Shown here: in pieces, positions 1 through 5,567 of the stretch | How positions within the stretch are numbered: the first letter of the stretch is position 1 | How the letters are laid out: the number at the start of each line of letters is the position of its first letter | Assembly: GCA_016763395.1 (NCBI GenBank) | Contig: JAESTW010000061.1 | Location: 1-5,992, forward strand | Direction of reading: 5' to 3' | DNA: 5,992 nucleotides | Source: Kofleriaceae bacterium | GTDB taxonomy: Bacteria; Myxococcota_A; Polyangia; Haliangiales; Haliangiaceae | Notes under the pieces: model-generated | The model's database searches: none | Told to the model about the DNA's origin: nothing | The model's input: the letters and a program-made list of their open reading frames with translations, nothing else | Position numbers and translations under genes: made by a program

Positions 1-2
1 GC

Positions 3-542
3 CCCGCCGATCCCGACCCCAGTGGCGGCTTCTACATCCCGATTCAAGTTTCTCTCGTAGGTGATCCACTTGTCCGAAGCTTCGGCTTTCATCGGATTCG
101 ATGTGATCTAGCAGGGGCGACGCGAGACATCTTTGAGGCCTTTCAAGAGGGCTACAAGGCCAACCAGCACCCACGAGTCGCCAGCCTGAAAAGTTCGGAC
201 GCTAGCGGCGAGTTCGATTTTCTTATCGGACAAGAGGGCAATGTCACTCCGGGGGCAACGATTTCGCTGCAACTTGAAGTGCGGGCCGATTCTTTTGAGG
301 ACTACATCGTCTACAGCGCAGAGAATGCCAGGCTCTTCGATCGCAAAGAGTCTCTTTTCGTCAGTTGGTACGTGAGCGATGGGCTACTTGAGAGTTTTAC
401 TCAGTCTGTGCCGGGAGCGTCGCGCACGGTGAGCAACACCTGGGTGGCACCGGATACGGCCGGCTCGGTGTATGGATGGGTCGTCTTGCGCGATGCGCGG
501 GGCGGGACGAGTTGGCAAGAGTTCGTTCTCTCGGTGCAGTGA
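3..542 (+). CDS. C-terminal part of an uncharacterised, probably surface or lipoprotein-type protein with an Ig/PKD-like tail (5' truncated)
   Basis: The frame is open from base 3 to the TGA at 540-542, giving 179 residues with the start outside the window. The only internal start candidate is a GTG at 279. Coding sense continues well upstream of it in the same frame, so I read the gene as truncated by the window edge and not as a short gene at 279. The visible protein is beta-rich, with a segment FYIPIQVSLVG followed by several short strands. Its last 60 residues carry a pattern I associate with myxobacterial lipoproteins: an acidic-Ser-Leu-Phe-Val-Ser-Trp strand, then NTWVAPDTAG, then a final strand with W-V-V-L-R-D-A-R-G-G. 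This resembles the closing strands of an Ig/PKD fold. No catalytic motif is visible. The signal peptide, if any, lies off the left edge. The specific function is unknown. The assignment as a real gene is strong and the fold is inference. Confidence 0.8.
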   Translation, partial: PADPDPSGGFYIPIQVSLVGDPLVRSFGFHRIRCDLAGATRDIFEAFQEGYKANQHPRVASLKSSDASGEFDFLIGQEGNVTPGATISLQLEVRADSFEDYIVYSAENARLFDRKESLFVSWYVSDGLLESFTQSVPGASRTVSNTWVAPDTAGSVYGWVVLRDARGGTSWQEFVLSVQ

Positions 543-589
543 CAGCTTGCAGGTACAGCTTCTATCCTGTGACAGCTCCGAAACGGAAA

Positions 590-617
590 GAGACCGCAGG
601 AACTATCCGGCGGTCTC
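590..617 (-). terminator. Probable intrinsic terminator of the minus-strand LamG lipoprotein gene
   Basis: GAGACCGC (590-597) and GCGGTCTC (610-617) form a perfect 8-bp stem. After one mismatch, three more pairs close a 4-base loop. Read on the minus strand, the stem is followed by TTTCCGTTTC, an interrupted U-rich tract. It lies about 50 bases past the stop codon of the minus-strand gene, in a convergent gap. On the plus strand no T-run follows, so it is a poorer terminator for the left gene. The broken U-tract keeps confidence moderate. Confidence 0.5.
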
Positions 618-627
618 AGCTCTGTCA

Positions 628-657
628 ATGACAGAGGGCTCTATGACAGAGGTCTCT
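628..657. repeat. 15-bp tandem repeat, two copies, in the convergent intergenic gap
   Basis: ATGACAGAGGGCTCT (628-642) is followed directly by ATGACAGAGGTCTCT (643-657), with one mismatch. The first copy overlaps a perfect hairpin, CTCTGTC-AAT-GACAGAG (620-636). The word TGACAG occurs four times in direct orientation (540, 570, 629, 644) and once inverted (622-627) in this short gap. The first copy includes the stop codon of the left gene. Confidence 0.8.
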
Positions 658-669
658 ACAGAATCCGGT

Positions 670-1671
670 CTACATGCCGTTTAGGCGTGGATCACTGGTC
701 ATCATCAGTCCGGCTAGTTCACCCGCTAAGAGTTGTCGGTCGTAAATCTGAACTTCTGCGATTTTGCCGGAGAACGCCTTGTTGATGGGTTCGACAGAGA
801 GAATGCCGCTGTTGTCTGTACTTGCGCCAATCGCAATTGGCTCTAGGTTGCGAATCAGTCCACCGGTGTAGGGATCAACTTCACCCTTTATGTTGTCCAC
901 ATAGATGCTCATGCCTTCGTTTCCGCCGAATGTAAAAGCAATATGATGCCATTGTCCGGGGGAAACGGGAGATAGGGAGTGAATGTCGTAACTGGTGTTG
1001 TTACTTTGAAGCCTACCGCGAACTCTACCATCGGCATCAAGATAGACAGCCATGTGTCCACCTTGACCGTTGCCGTTGGCGTCCTTGCTGAGCATTCCCA
1101 TTTCGATTCCAACCGTTGTCGGCAAAAACCAAAAGGAGACTGTACTGGCGGATAGCTGATAGAGAGCGCTGTCCGGGATTTCGACAAAGTCATCATCGCC
1201 ATCAAAGGTTAAATAGTGTGTTGGCGCGTGGACCAAGCCATTCCTCAAAAGACCATTGACGAGATTGCCAGAATAATCCATCGCGTCAGTTCCCGTGCTG
1301 GAAGCGAAGTTCCAATGCGCCGAAAGACTGTTCATGCAGATGTCGGTGCCATTGCAGTCGTTGTCGATCTTGTCTCCGCAAAGGTCGGTTGCACCTTCGT
1401 AAGCGAGAGGTTCGCTGTCATCACAATCGAGCTTGTTGGCTACGTATCCGTCTGGGATTTCGCAGTCCCGTGTTCCTGTGGCGGGATCTCCGTAGCCATC
1501 GCCGTCGTTGTCCTGATAGAGGTCTTGCAGATCGCTTGGCCGGCAATTGACGACATCGGGTGTATCTGGATCGTTGGTGTCATCAACCATGAATCCCGCA
1601 TCACCAACACAGGCAGTAGCGAGAGAAAGGGTGGCTGAGCAAAAAGCAGTTGTGAACCAAGCTCTATTCAT
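670..1671 (-). CDS. Lipoprotein with MopE-type metal-binding motif and LamG-like (concanavalin A-fold) domain
   Basis: The 333-residue protein is predicted to be an exported lipoprotein that binds metal and probably a glycan or protein ligand. A signal peptide covers residues 1-20, with Cys21 in a relaxed lipobox (LATA-C). Position +2 is not Asp, which favours the outer membrane. Residues about 52-112 match the 'putative metal-binding motif' family related to MopE: D-N-D-G-D-G-Y-G-D (54-62), Cys70, the L-D-C-D-D cluster (81-85), Cys98, and I-D-N-D-C-N-G-T-D (102-110). The EF-hand-like D-x-D-x-D-G loop suggests calcium. Residues about 118-322 look like a Laminin_G_3 domain: opening HWNF, YSGN, LTFDGDDDFVEIPD (154-167), VSFWF (178-182), GQWHHIAFTF (239-248), then IYVDN and a closing IAEVQIYDRQL. 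It stands alone on the minus strand, divergent from the acidic lipoprotein gene. No Shine-Dalgarno is visible and the start follows a -10-like box closely. There is no visible catalytic site, so an adhesive or structural role is inference. Confidence 0.9.
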   Translation of the reverse strand: MNRAWFTTAFCSATLSLATACVGDAGFMVDDTNDPDTPDVVNCRPSDLQDLYQDNDGDGYGDPATGTRDCEIPDGYVANKLDCDDSEPLAYEGATDLCGDKIDNDCNGTDICMNSLSAHWNFASSTGTDAMDYSGNLVNGLLRNGLVHAPTHYLTFDGDDDFVEIPDSALYQLSASTVSFWFLPTTVGIEMGMLSKDANGNGQGGHMAVYLDADGRVRGRLQSNNTSYDIHSLSPVSPGQWHHIAFTFGGNEGMSIYVDNIKGEVDPYTGGLIRNLEPIAIGASTDNSGILSVEPINKAFSGKIAEVQIYDRQLLAGELAGLMMTSDPRLNGM

Positions 1672-1676
1672 GTCCG

Positions 1677-1718
1677 GTTACTATAGCAATCTCGATACCA
1701 CTCTGATGAAATAGTAAC
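1677..1718. promoter_or_regulatory. Inverted repeats over the promoter of the minus-strand lipoprotein gene (operator candidate)
   Basis: GTTACTAT (1677-1684) and ATAGTAAC (1711-1718) are a perfect 8-bp inverted repeat separated by 26 bases. The right arm also sits inside a second small dyad, AAATAG-TAA-CTATTT (1709-1723). The left arm overlaps the -10-like box of the minus-strand gene, where a repressor would act. The region is AT-rich, so short dyads arise easily by chance. No regulator is known. Confidence 0.3.
1680..1688 (-). promoter_or_regulatory. Extended -10 promoter candidate for the minus-strand LamG lipoprotein gene
   Basis: On the minus strand the bases read TGC-TATAGT, an extended -10 element (TGn plus a good TATAAT match). 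No convincing -35 hexamer lies at the usual spacing, which extended -10 promoters can tolerate. Only eight bases separate the box from the ATG at 1671. A start site seven bases downstream would give a transcript with a leader of about two bases, consistent with the absence of a ribosome binding site. Confidence 0.4.
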
Positions 1719-1888
1719 TATTTGATATTATTAGGAACGAGATCGCCTTTTCGGTGAAAACGAGTAGATTGTAGGGCCCAATGCCCCCACGAATCCGGGA
1801 GAACACACCCACCTAGGTCTGACTACGTCTCCTTGCATGCAGCAAAGTTGTCCATTGTGGATTCCCAGCGAGTTCGGGACTCATTGAA

Positions 1889-1917
1889 TTGCACCCTTGC
1901 AACACCGCTGCTAAATT
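1889..1917 (+). promoter_or_regulatory. Weak sigma70-like promoter candidate for the acidic lipoprotein gene
   Basis: TTGCAC (1889-1894) and TAAATT (1912-1917) are spaced by 17 bases and lie about 35 bases ahead of the ATG at 1952. The match to consensus is modest (TTG of the -35 and four of six bases of the -10). Just downstream, CGCAA (1923-1927) and TTGCG (1934-1938) form a dyad around the palindrome AATCGATT. That dyad could be an operator or a small 5' hairpin. Confidence 0.3.
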
Positions 1918-1951
1918 TTGCCCGCAATCGATTTTGCGAACTTGAACTATC

Positions 1952-2197
1952 ATGTATCGACTACCCAAAATTTTCTTAGTCCTGTCCTTTGCTGCTAGTG
2001 CCGCCGCCTGTGGTGGTGGAAACTCCGGTTTTCTTATGCCTACAGACACAGCGCTCAATCCTTTTGTTGCTCCTGAAACAGATGAGCTTATCGCAGAGGA
2101 TGAGTCTGAAGAAGAATACGAAGAGTATGAGGACGAAGAGGAGGAGGAGACTCCAACCCCGACTCCAACAGTTCCCACAACAGATGTTGTGAAATAG
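1952..2197 (+). CDS. Small lipoprotein with a highly acidic tail and Thr-Pro repeats
   Basis: The 81-residue product has a clear export signal: basic N-terminus (R3, K6), hydrophobic core IFLVLSFAASAAA, and Cys20 followed by Gly-Gly-Gly, a typical lipidation site with a flexible linker. The mature part is only about 62 residues. Residues 49-66 consist only of Glu, Asp, Tyr and one Ser (pattern EEEYEEYEDEEEEE), and residues 67-76 are a Thr-Pro run. No folded domain is evident, so the mature protein is probably disordered and strongly negative. It could coat the surface, bind cations or interact with a basic partner, but its role is unknown. The start is an ATG without a recognisable Shine-Dalgarno. 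It sits 87 bases ahead of glmS in the same direction. The signal peptide plus proper stop make a real gene likely; the antisense frame across it is a low-complexity shadow. Confidence 0.8.
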   Translation: MYRLPKIFLVLSFAASAAACGGGNSGFLMPTDTALNPFVAPETDELIAEDESEEEYEEYEDEEEEETPTPTPTVPTTDVVK

Positions 2198-2199
2198 AT

Positions 2200-2229
2200 T
2201 TAGCTTCGGCAGCGTTTACAACTATAAGC
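2200..2229 (+). promoter_or_regulatory. Possible glmS promoter
   Basis: TATAAG (2224-2229) matches the -10 consensus in five of six positions. TTAGCT (2200-2205) lies 18 bases upstream as a poor -35. A start site near 2236 would leave a leader of roughly 50 bases that contains the overlapping hairpins ahead of glmS. Read-through from the acidic lipoprotein gene is an alternative, since no clear terminator separates the two. Confidence 0.35.
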
Positions 2230-2269
2230 CCAGGGCAATCTTGGGCGAGTGACCCTCGCTAGACGCGAG
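2228..2269 (+). promoter_or_regulatory. Structured leader of glmS with mutually exclusive hairpins
   Basis: Three stems follow one another just ahead of glmS. The first pairs GCCCAGG (2228-2234) with CTTGGGC (2240-2246), seven pairs including one G-U. The second pairs GCGAG (2245-2249) with CTCGC (2255-2259). The third pairs the same CTCGC with GCGAG (2265-2269). Both five-base stems have five-base loops. Stems two and three share an arm and cannot form together. The third also reaches into the purine-rich tract (2267-2280) that precedes the glmS ATG. It does not resemble the Firmicutes glmS ribozyme. A regulatory switch is inference. Confidence 0.4.
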
Positions 2270-2284
2270 AGAAAAGAGAACTCT

Positions 2285-4108
2285 ATGTGTGGCATCGTTG
2301 GCTATATTGGCCCTCGTCAGGCAACGCCTATTCTGGTTAACGGCCTACGTCGTTTGGAATATCGCGGGTATGACTCTGCGGGTGTATCGGTTTGGCAAGA
2401 CGGCAAAAGTCGTGTTGTTCGCTGTCAGGGTAAACTGCAAGGTCTTGTAGAGAAGCTCGAAAAAGAGCCTGCTCCTGGTTGTGTTGGTATCGGCCATACT
2501 CGATGGGCAACCCACGGACGGCCTTCGGACACAAACGCACATCCACACAAAGTGGGCCGCGTTAGTGTGGTTCACAACGGAATTATCGAGAACCATCTCA
2601 AGCTCCGTCAAGAGCTCGAGTCAGCCGGTGCGAAGTTCAGCTCTGAAACCGATACAGAAATTGTCTCACATCTCATTCATCAAGAATTTGAAACGGGTGC
2701 AAAAAATCTGACCGATGCTGTTTTGGGCGCGCTAAAAAAAGTAAAAGGGGCCTACGCGATCGTCGTACTCGATGACAATGCCCCGGACACGATCGTCGCG
2801 GCGAAGAATGCCTCTCCCATGGTGATTGGCATTGGCGAGGGCGAGCACTATGTCGCGTCTGATGTCACCGCAATTCTCTCTGAGACCCAAGAAATTATTT
2901 TCACGGAAGAGGGCGAAATCGTCACACTTCGCAAGGATGGCTATTCTCTAACCGACCTCGATGGCAAAGAAATCGAGCGCGCTCCCCAAACCATTCGCTG
3001 GACTGCCGCGCAAGCAGAAAAGGACGGATATCGCCACTATATGGCAAAAGAGATTCACGAGCAGCCTCGGGCAGTCGTCGATACCTTGGCTGGCCGTATT
3101 GATCTTGAGCATGACAACGTAACTCTCGATGGTATCGAGGTCGATGTCAGTAATATCAAGCGCATCGTCATGGTCGCCTGCGGTACCTCGTACCACTCCT
3201 CCCTGGTTGGTAAATTTCTCATCGAGGACATGTCTCGTATCCCGGTCGAAGTTGACCTGGCTTCCGAGTATCGCTATCGCAACCCAGTGATTCGCAAGAC
3301 CGACCTTGTGATTGCGATCTCCCAGTCCGGTGAAACGGCCGACACGATGGGCGCTGTGCAATTGGCCAAAGCGGGCGGGGCGAAAGTGCTTGCGATAAGC
3401 AACGTGCTTGAGTCTTCAATCCCGCGATTGGCAGATTACGCCTTCTATACTCATGCTGGGCCAGAAATTGGTGTCGCTTCGACCAAGGCATTTACGACTC
3501 AGCTTGTGTCCTTGGCTCTTCTGGCGATTCACCTGGGCAGACAAACCGGTGAACTGGCTCCAGAGCGCGCAAGAAAAATCTTGGCCGAGCTTGTGTCCTT
3601 GCCCAATAAAATGGCAGACGTAATTGAGCACGGTGCGCAATTGCAGATCATTGCCAGGCGTTACGGAAAAGCCAAAGGCTTCCTCTTTATGGGGCGCGGA
3701 AATCTCTATCCCATCGCTCTTGAGGGAGCTCTCAAGCTTAAGGAAATTTCCTACATTCACGCAGAGGGCTATTCCGCTGGTGAAATGAAGCACGGCCCGA
3801 TTGCATTGATCGATGAGAACTTGCCTGTCGTGGTATTGGTGCCGCAGGGGCCTCTCTACGACAAAGTAGTATCGAACCTGACGGAAGTTCGGGCTCGTGA
3901 GGGCAAAGTTATCGCTATCGCGACCCGCGGGGACAATGACATTGGTGCTATTGCCGACGAAGTCGTAATGATTCCGGACACACTACCAGAGCTGCAGCCT
4001 ATCTTGGCAGTATTACCACTGCAGCAGCTTAGCTACTACGTTGCCGACTACTTAGGCACAGACATCGACCAGCCGCGTAACTTGGCTAAAAGCGTCACCG
4101 TCGAATAA
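2285..4108 (+). CDS. glmS: Glutamine--fructose-6-phosphate aminotransferase (isomerizing), glucosamine-6-phosphate synthase
   Basis: GlmS makes glucosamine-6-phosphate from fructose-6-phosphate and glutamine in the cytoplasm, the first committed step towards UDP-GlcNAc for peptidoglycan and lipopolysaccharide. The start is the ATG at 2285, not the in-frame GTG at 2249, because Cys2 must become the N-terminal nucleophile (MCGIVGYIG) after Met removal. A purine-rich GAGAAAAGAGAA precedes it. The resulting 607 residues match the usual length (609 in E. coli). The glutaminase domain spans about 2-240, with HTRWATHG (71-78), HNGIIEN (97-103) and SETDTE (120-125). The first SIS domain has CGTS (299-302), SQSGET (346-351) and EIGVASTKAFTTQ (394-406). 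The second SIS domain contains KLKE with Glu487, KHGP with His503, and the C-terminal DQPRNLAKSVTVE with Lys602, matching the catalytic Glu488, His504 and Lys603 of E. coli. All key residues are present. It is followed after 20 bases by a lipoprotein gene, then moaC, suggesting one transcript. Confidence 0.98.
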   Translation: MCGIVGYIGPRQATPILVNGLRRLEYRGYDSAGVSVWQDGKSRVVRCQGKLQGLVEKLEKEPAPGCVGIGHTRWATHGRPSDTNAHPHKVGRVSVVHNGIIENHLKLRQELESAGAKFSSETDTEIVSHLIHQEFETGAKNLTDAVLGALKKVKGAYAIVVLDDNAPDTIVAAKNASPMVIGIGEGEHYVASDVTAILSETQEIIFTEEGEIVTLRKDGYSLTDLDGKEIERAPQTIRWTAAQAEKDGYRHYMAKEIHEQPRAVVDTLAGRIDLEHDNVTLDGIEVDVSNIKRIVMVACGTSYHSSLVGKFLIEDMSRIPVEVDLASEYRYRNPVIRKTDLVIAISQSGETADTMGAVQLAKAGGAKVLAISNVLESSIPRLADYAFYTHAGPEIGVASTKAFTTQLVSLALLAIHLGRQTGELAPERARKILAELVSLPNKMADVIEHGAQLQIIARRYGKAKGFLFMGRGNLYPIALEGALKLKEISYIHAEGYSAGEMKHGPIALIDENLPVVVLVPQGPLYDKVVSNLTEVRAREGKVIAIATRGDNDIGAIADEVVMIPDTLPELQPILAVLPLQQLSYYVADYLGTDIDQPRNLAKSVTVE

Positions 4109-4128
4109 CTGAGGACTAGACTATTATT

Positions 4129-4863
4129 ATGACTAAAACAACACTGCTTCTCTTCCCCTTGGTGGGCATGCTCGCCGCATGTGGTGGTACGGAAAAGAAA
4201 AGTGTCGGGCCGACGCCTGGCACGACTCACTCGTCGCCGGACAAGAATCACTCTGACGGTGATCTAAATGATATTGACGATCCCGGACATCAGGATGGTG
4301 ACCATGTGAATGGCACTGGCTCGGACTCTGGTTCCGACACAACGGAGCCAGCATCCAACGAGCCTTCGGTAACTTTCGTCATTAAGAACTCGGGCAACTC
4401 ACCGCTGACGCTCAATATGGACAAGGGCTGGGCTGGCATATTCCTAGCCTACAGCGGCGAGGTTCCCAACGCGGTTACAATGTTGATGTTTCCAACGCAT
4501 TGCACGGCTTCCTGTGATGCGGACAAGGCGGATCGCTGTCCCTATTGCCCAACGCCAAAGCGAGCGAAAGACATTAAGGCAGCTGAAAAACACGACGATG
4601 TAGCATCTGGCGATATCCGGGAAATCAAGTGGGATATGTCGGCCTTTGACTACGAAAAAACCCGAGGCACGAAAAACGGCAAGAAGAATGCCCGGTGCAG
4701 TTGTTATCAGACAGTGGCTCCCAAAGCGGGAGTCTATACGGTGCAAGCGTGCGGCTTGCGCAAAACCAAGGATGCCAAGAAACGCTCCGAGTACCCCTGC
4801 GTAAGAGTACAGATGACCTTGCCAGTCACAGAAGCAACTCGCATTGAACTCGACTTCGAATAG
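4129..4863 (+). CDS. Uncharacterised lipoprotein with Asp/His/Gly/Ser-rich linker and eight-cysteine domain
   Basis: The 244-residue product has a textbook lipoprotein signal: LLLFPLVGMLAAC, with Cys18 then Gly-Gly. GAGGA at 4111-4115 is a plausible ribosome binding site, though 13 bases from the ATG is long. Residues 21-78 form a low-complexity linker rich in Asp, Gly, Ser, Asn and His, with motifs such as DDPGHQDGDH, which could chelate a metal. Residues about 79-244 look like a folded beta domain opening VTFVIKNSGNSPLTLNMDKGW. It contains eight cysteines (125, 129, 137, 140, 190, 192, 208, 224), including a CPYC motif at 137-140 and CSC at 190-192. These could give four disulfides or a metal site. 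The middle is Lys-rich, and the C-terminus returns to a strand RIELDFE. I do not recognise the family. It lies 20 bases after glmS and 12 before moaC, so it is probably co-transcribed, and its envelope location fits with GlmS only loosely. Confidence 0.9.
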   Translation: MTKTTLLLFPLVGMLAACGGTEKKSVGPTPGTTHSSPDKNHSDGDLNDIDDPGHQDGDHVNGTGSDSGSDTTEPASNEPSVTFVIKNSGNSPLTLNMDKGWAGIFLAYSGEVPNAVTMLMFPTHCTASCDADKADRCPYCPTPKRAKDIKAAEKHDDVASGDIREIKWDMSAFDYEKTRGTKNGKKNARCSCYQTVAPKAGVYTVQACGLRKTKDAKKRSEYPCVRVQMTLPVTEATRIELDFE

Positions 4864-4875
4864 GCGAGTGGGAAC

Positions 4876-5379
4876 GTGGCCAAAAAGAAGCTAGAGTCTG
4901 CAAAATCGGGGCTGACTCATTTTGATGCTGCCGGACAAGCTCGGATGGTCGATGTCAGCGTCAAACCCGAAACCCATCGCACAGCAATTGCTAGTGCGGT
5001 GGTGACGATGCGTCCGGCGACGGCAAAGCTTGTCGCCGAGGGCGAGATGAAAAAGGGGGATGTGCTAGCAGTGGCACGAATCGCTGGAATTGGCGGTATC
5101 AAGCGTACCTCGGATTTGATACCGCTATGCCATCCTCTGCGGATCTCGGGAGTAGACCTAGATCTCAAGGTGTTTACCGAGGCGCCCGCTCGGGTTGAAA
5201 TACGGGCCCAGGTTCAGGCCGTTGACCGAACCGGCGTGGAGATGGAAGCGCTGACGGCAGTAACTGTTGCAGCGTTAACGGTCTATGACATGTGCAAAGC
5301 GGTGGATCGCGGCATGACCATCGAGCATGTGCAGCTGGAAGAAAAAATCGGCGGCAAAAGCGGACACTGGACGCGCTAG
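4876..5379 (+). CDS. moaC: Cyclic pyranopterin monophosphate synthase MoaC (molybdenum cofactor biosynthesis)
   Basis: MoaC converts the MoaA product 3',8-cyclo-7,8-dihydro-GTP into cyclic pyranopterin monophosphate, the second half of the first step in molybdenum cofactor synthesis, in the cytoplasm. The 167-residue length fits the family (161 in E. coli). Signature segments are all present: LTHFD..G....MVDV (13-27), KKGDVLAVARIAGI (59-72), LIPLCHPL (81-88), TGVEMEALTA (119-128), YDMCKAVD (137-144) and the GGKSG end (159-163). Residues matching the E. coli active site are intact: Lys60, His86, Glu122, Glu124, Asp138 and Lys141. The start is a GTG at 4876 with only a weak GTGGGA ahead of it. 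The 12-base gap to the upstream lipoprotein gene suggests translational coupling or read-through. No other moa, moe or mob gene is in the window. I see no T-tailed terminator straight after its stop. Confidence 0.97.
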   Translation: MAKKKLESAKSGLTHFDAAGQARMVDVSVKPETHRTAIASAVVTMRPATAKLVAEGEMKKGDVLAVARIAGIGGIKRTSDLIPLCHPLRISGVDLDLKVFTEAPARVEIRAQVQAVDRTGVEMEALTAVTVAALTVYDMCKAVDRGMTIEHVQLEEKIGGKSGHWTR

Positions 5380-5415
5380 TAATGCAGCCGTTGTATTTTT
5401 AGCGGCGGCTAGGGC

Positions 5416-5440
5416 ACTGGCCAGGCCAGTCTGCCAGTCT
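5416..5440. repeat. Near-perfect dyad overlapping an 8-bp tandem repeat downstream of moaC
   Basis: ACTGGCC (5416-5422) and GGCCAGT (5424-5430) are a perfect inverted repeat around one central base. The right arm runs into GCCAGTCT repeated exactly twice (5425-5432, 5433-5440). The dyad is symmetrical enough for a dimeric DNA-binding protein. As RNA it would fold with a 5-bp stem and 5-base loop, but no T-run follows, so it is not a good terminator. It lies about 130 bases ahead of the next gene. Confidence 0.6.
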
Positions 5441-5527
5441 GCGAGCTGGACATAGCGATGCGCTGTCACTAGCGGGATACAAATTCCCAAGGCGCTAAGT
5501 TTACTAGGAGAACCGGGGATCTGCTAA

Positions 5528-5545
5528 GTGCATACAATATGGCAC
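5528..5545 (+). promoter_or_regulatory. Possible -10 box within a small dyad, ahead of the last lipoprotein gene
   Basis: TACAAT (5533-5538) is a good -10 match, 29 bases before the ATG at 5568. No -35 hexamer is found at the usual spacing. The box is flanked by GTGCAT (5528-5533) and ATGGCAC (5539-5545), an inverted repeat with one bulged base. A purine-rich AGGAGA at 5506-5511 further upstream is too far from the start to serve it. Confidence 0.3.
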
Positions 5546-5567
5546 AGTACCTGCTGTAGTCGAAGGT

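Noticed and set aside
279..542. Complete 87-residue gene starting at GTG 279
   Set aside because: The frame stays open with plausible protein sequence back to base 3, and the GTG sits in the middle of a beta strand with no ribosome binding site. It is better read as a truncated longer gene.
1216..1638. Plus-strand 140-residue frame with hydrophobic stretches
   Set aside because: It lies fully antisense to the metal-binding/LamG lipoprotein, whose domain motifs are clear. The hydrophobic runs come from antisense Asp/Asn codons.
1813..2178. Minus-strand reading frame with a long Ser/Tyr run
   Set aside because: The Ser-rich part is the antisense of the Glu/Asp codons of the acidic lipoprotein, and no conserved pattern or signal is present.
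2249..2284. GTG at 2249 as the glmS start, adding 12 residues
   Set aside because: It would bury the catalytic Cys2 and remove the N-terminal nucleophile that every GlmS needs. The added residues (MTLARRERKENS) show no homology and overlap the leader hairpins.
2198..2284. glmS ribozyme/riboswitch
   Set aside because: The region is too short for the ribozyme, the conserved ribozyme core is not visible, and the ribozyme is known from Firmicutes.
5380..5412. Intrinsic terminator for moaC using AGCCG/CGGCT and a nearby T-run
   Set aside because: The T-run (TTGTATTTTT) lies inside the loop and not after the stem, and the stem is only five pairs.
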